A DNA stretch of 64,000 nucleotides from Adiantum capillus-veneris (lineage: Eukaryota; Streptophyta; Polypodiopsida; Polypodiales; Pteridaceae): positions 86,564,881-86,628,880 of the forward strand of contig CM043957.1 of the NCBI GenBank assembly GCA_014529385.2, given 5' to 3'. The translations under genes were made by a program, and so were the position numbers. The notes under the pieces were generated by a model, which was not told the origin of the DNA, made no database searches, and was given only the letters and a program-made list of their open reading frames with translations. Positions 60,841 through 64,000 of this stretch are shown in pieces; positions within the stretch are counted from its first letter, which is position 1, and each line of letters starts with the position of its first letter.

Positions 60841-62449
60841 TCAGGATGCCCTTTGCTTGGGACAATCCTTACCGTAGTGGTCCTTAGACTCCGAACAATG
60901 TCTGCAAGGAGGAGACCCTTCAGGTAAAGGACGCTTACTTTGGTAATGCCCATATTCACCGCATCTGTAGCATAAGATTGGCCGATTAGACGGACGAAAC
61001 GGGGGACGAGGTGGTCGCTGCTCTTCTTGCTGCATGGAGCTAGAGACTGAGGTGTAGAAGCTTTGGGGAACTGAGGGAGTACCAGCATGATAAAAGATGG
61101 GGGGATGCAAAGTTGTTGTGCATACCTTGCTGCATAGGAGGTGTTGTCAGCAGAGGGGGCAACGGGTTTTGATGGCCATAGGGTGAGACCATGTTGGATG
61201 CAGGTGCTAGCCCTTGTTGGAGAGAAGGACCTAGACTTTGTTGTATTTGCCGCAATCCTTTGATATAGTAATAATCCTTATCTTCGTGCCCAAATTTTTC
61301 GCAAAAGTGGCAATAAGCCCGAAGGGGACAGTCCTGTGGAGGATGTCCTGTAGAGCGACAAGAGCTGCACCATACCATAGCTTTAGTCTCCTGCAGAGAC
61401 CGAAGCTCTTCTAGCTCTCTCTTGATTTGATCCAAAGCCTCAAGGTGCGATGGTTTCTCTTGTCTAAGAGAGATTGATTTCTCTTCTTGGAGAGTGCGTT
61501 GTAGTTTTAGGGCTTCAAGTTCCCTACGCAAAGAAGTCAATGGATCAGCAGGACTACCTTCCGAGAACACAGAGGGAGTCTCTAAGTGAGGGGAGTTGTT
61601 GAACAGCTTCCTAGCCCCCTCTATCCTAGTAGCAGCTGCGATGAATTCCTCCAGAGTGGCGTCGGGTCGGAGGCTCTCTCGGAGTTTTTGCTGAGAGGTT
61701 TTGGGGAGCGCCTTCTCCATCCACTTCTTAACCATGAATTCACCTGGTTGCTGGGGAAGCTTGGCAACCAGAGACTTGGTTTTATTCATAAGCTCTGCAA
61801 AAGTCTCCTCCAACAGGAGCACCATGTTGGACAACTCATCCAACACTTTCTCTTGGTAGTCACCTAGCCTGAAAGCTGCACAGAATTGTTGTCTTAAGGC
61901 TGCCCAAGTTGCAAAATGGTTCTCTGCAAACTGGCTGTACCATTTGTCTGCTAAGCCATCCAAGGTGGATGGAAAAAGTACCAAATAAGCATCTTCTCTG
62001 TTAAGACCAAGACCCCTACAGAGAGATACGAACCTCCTTGCATGGTCGTCATCATCTTCTGAAGAGAGTCCTTTCAAGGTGGGGAGCTTGATGTTTACTT
62101 TGGCCAACACACTAGCCAACGCCTCCATGGCCCCTTGCTGAGCCTGTTGCTCAATAGCCTGTTGTAGCAGAATAGGAGAGAGCTTTACTAGAGAAGGTGA
62201 TCTGGAAGATGTGGAACCGGATGAAGGAATGGGGGATGTCGTATGTGGAGGTATGGGTGATGAGGTTAATGGACTTCTACTAGATACCAAAGGTCGTCTT
62301 CTGTTATAGTGCTTCAGAGGGCTTAGTAGTGCGCTTTGACGCTTGACTGACCGCCTTGTATGTGTCATGCAGTGACCACCAATCCAACCAAGCTTTGGGC
62401 AAGAAGACTCTAACTGTGGGCTGAACAACACAGGTCTAGACCAAGACAA
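60841..62449 (-). pseudogene. Element D Gag with four zinc-knuckle-like motifs
   Basis: Frame 62449-61040 carries the Gag core (ARRFVSLCRGLGLNREDAYL, LADKWYSQF, TWAALRQQFCAAF) and a coiled coil (LRRELEALKLQRTLQEEKSI). Knuckle 1 is CSSCRSTGHPPQDC and knuckle 2 is CHFCEKFGHEDKDYYY, whose last Cys is Tyr. After a frameshift at 61040-61110 come CYRCGEYGHYQSKR, last Cys replaced by Arg, and CRHCSESKDHYGKDC with one extra residue. Only the first is canonical. Confidence 0.85.
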
Positions 62450-62729
62450 GTGAGGATAGTGACTAGACCAGCTGGTCCAGGGCTAGTGACTAGACCACCT
62501 AGCTGGCAGGACGAGGAGGACTGGACGAGGGCGAGGACTAGACTAGGACCCGGGACGAGGACGAGGACTGGTTGGACCAGGGCAAGAGAGGACCAGACCA
62601 ACAGACTATCTACACAGTGCAAGTAAGTGTGTGGAGCTAGGTAACAACCAATTAGCTTCACGATTTGTATCTCAACAAAGAGTGAGACTTCATTTGAGGT
62701 CCAATCGTGATCGCCAAAATGAGAGCACC
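62450..62729 (-). other. Element D leader
   Basis: Non-coding; a repeating motif of GACTAGACCA...GGACGAGG(AC/GCGAG) type at about 62440-62600. The strand-appropriate primer site is at about 62709-62729. Confidence 0.7.
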
Positions 62730-63297
62730 TGTAGCGCGGATAATGTGTCGTGCTCTCTACAGTGGGTGGTCCTCAATGCAATGTGCGTGACAATCTCACT
62801 CAAACAGACTGAAAAGAAAGAAAACAATAGACATCAACAGAGCTCACAAAGACACAACAGCAGACCGGAACATATGACTCGACTATCTCAAAGAACTAAT
62901 ACAGACTCTGGCGTGGCAGCACACTCAGCTCCAGCCCAGGACTCACAGGTACAATGGGGGTGTTGAGACTCAGATGTGCCGGGATGGTGAAGACGTGCTC
63001 TGTGTATAGACTCACTCTAGACGACTACGTAAAAGATAAAACTGACCAAAACGCTACTACTCATATATACAACCATAAAGAGCCACCAACGGCTCATAAA
63101 TGACAGCACCTAAGTCTATCCCCACTGGGTGGCGGTGGTGACCTGGCCACGATGTCCACTAAACAACCGTATCCCTGCCACGTGTCGCTGCCCAGAGAGT
63201 CCGTCTAGTGTGAACCGACCAGACCAAAGACCAACTGTAAAGTCCAAACTGTACTAATTGTCCTGTGACAGTGACACTGACACTGTAGCCTGCTACA
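62730..63297 (-). repeat. Element D 5' LTR
   Basis: 568 bp; partner of 47177-47744; followed by AATAC. Confidence 0.92.
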
Positions 63298-63636
63298 AAT
63301 ACCCATCACCTAGTCCTTTTTCACCGAACTTATGGTACAATCTCCTTCGTGATACTCTATGTCACCCATCCTATGGAGCATCAGAGATGTCCATTCCCGG
63401 ATGGTCGAATACTTCTTCCCGATGCTCCTTGTCACCCATCCGATGTGACGCATCAAAAGTACCTGTTCTTGGTGGCCTTACAGATGTTCTAGTTCACAGT
63501 TCTCCCGTCATTACTCTGAATGATGCACTAGAAATATCTATACTCGGATGCCTCGAGTGAGAAAAACCCTCTCACTTATAATTCCAATAATTCATTTAGA
63601 ATCATTTTTCTGTCAGATAGAGCTAATTTAGTAAGA
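63298..63636 (-). repeat. B-family LTR, right part
   Basis: Continues the minus-strand B LTR from the AATAC duplication to the LTR start (minus strand TCTTACTAAATTAGC for TGTTGCTAAATTGGC). The three TGCGTCA/GGATGGGTGACA modules are partly here. Confidence 0.87.
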
Positions 63637-63639
63637 TAT

Positions 63640-63970
63640 ATTGTGATGAAACCTGTGTCTCACTGGCAGACAATCCAACTCTGGACCTGCATCTAGGATC
63701 ATTTGTAGAGTACCTGGTCTATATCCTAAGGGGGTTAAAAGGAGGACCGAATCTATTGGCACACCTTGAAAAAACATGTGACCTAGGAAATTGCAAAACC
63801 CCTGCATTTTTCCCCCACATCATGAGCCCATCATGGATGCCCACTCTGATCAACAAACAACAAATTGCCATCCACACTTGCTCCGCATATGGACAAACCA
63901 AGAAACACTGTTTCAAAGACTCAGACTCCAAAGTAAAGACAAGTAGGATCATAACCAATGACTGCCAACC
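63640..63970 (-). pseudogene. LINE reverse-transcriptase zinc-binding domain (zf-RVT) relic
   Basis: The minus-strand frame shows ESESLKQCFLVCPYAEQVW followed by MAICC, matching the zf-RVT signature 'E-(S/T)xxHxFxxCPxAxxVW' after the RT of plant L1 elements, with His here replaced by Gln. The reading frame stays open over ~240 bases, but the upstream RT is not in the window. Confidence 0.6.
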
Positions 63971-64000
63971 AAGTGCCTACAGGGAATCCAACATGTGCTA

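Larger units (their letters stand above)
47177..63297 (-). mobile_element. Ty3/gypsy element 'D' with extra 3' reading frame
   Basis: The LTRs are each 568 bp (47177-47744, 62730-63297), differ at roughly 16 positions by eye, and have a perfect AATAC duplication (47172-47176, 63298-63302). On the minus strand: Gag with several zinc knuckles, a long protease polyprotein with a DGG catalytic site, RT, RNase H, integrase, then a 3' region with an unidentified ORF. Inside the 3' region are a solo LTR of D's own family, a GAGGGC minisatellite and a Gag-only element. The primer site just inside the 5' LTR (GGTGCTCTCATTTTGGCGATC, minus strand) is not the initiator-Met type. Confidence 0.92.

Overview
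This is a nuclear window from a land plant with a large, repeat-rich genome. It holds one host gene: a 12-exon serine/threonine kinase on the minus strand (positions 2213-44366) of the MOK family, whose green-algal member LF4 controls flagellar length. To my knowledge flowering plants lack this subfamily, so a plant that still makes flagellated sperm is indicated: a fern most plausibly, otherwise a lycophyte, bryophyte, cycad or Ginkgo. That placement is inference. All visible kinase motifs are intact and every exon junction keeps frame with GT-AG borders.

The gene is split by a single 38.9-kb intron (4242-43181), placed between the exon carrying the DFG and TEY motifs and the exon carrying the APE motif. 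Nested retrotransposons fill nearly all of it. From outside in: a copia-type LTR relic is broken by Ty3/gypsy chromovirus A (5526-41602, minus; target duplication TATAC). A is broken twice: by element B, with ~2-kb LTRs and no pol (8684-15622, plus; CGGCC), and by element C, which carries Gag and protease only (16364-38455, plus; AAAC). C is broken by a second copy of its own family, C' (18261-23412; CCAAT/CCAAC), and by copia element E (23807-36897, minus; AAGAA). E is broken by chromovirus F (25772-33355, minus; TAGAT/TAGAC). The 5' LTR of C' holds a Penelope-like element (about 18369-21202) with a candidate hammerhead ribozyme at 21041-21089.

Upstream of the kinase (44367-64000) are gypsy and LTR relics, then a minus-strand LTR of the B family cut in two by gypsy element D (47177-63297, minus; AATAC). 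D has Gag, protease, RT, RNase H and integrase, plus an extra reading frame 3' of pol. D itself contains a solo LTR of its own family (AGGAG), a G-rich minisatellite and a non-autonomous Gag-only element (51598-56089; ACGT). LINE fragments lie at both window ends. No tRNA, rRNA or CRISPR array was seen.

The transposon genes are nearly all broken by stops, frameshifts and insertions. In 11 of the 14 same-frame stops I located by eye, the stop is TAG. Boundaries given with a target-site duplication are base-exact readings; those marked 'about' are estimated from where similarity between copies ends.
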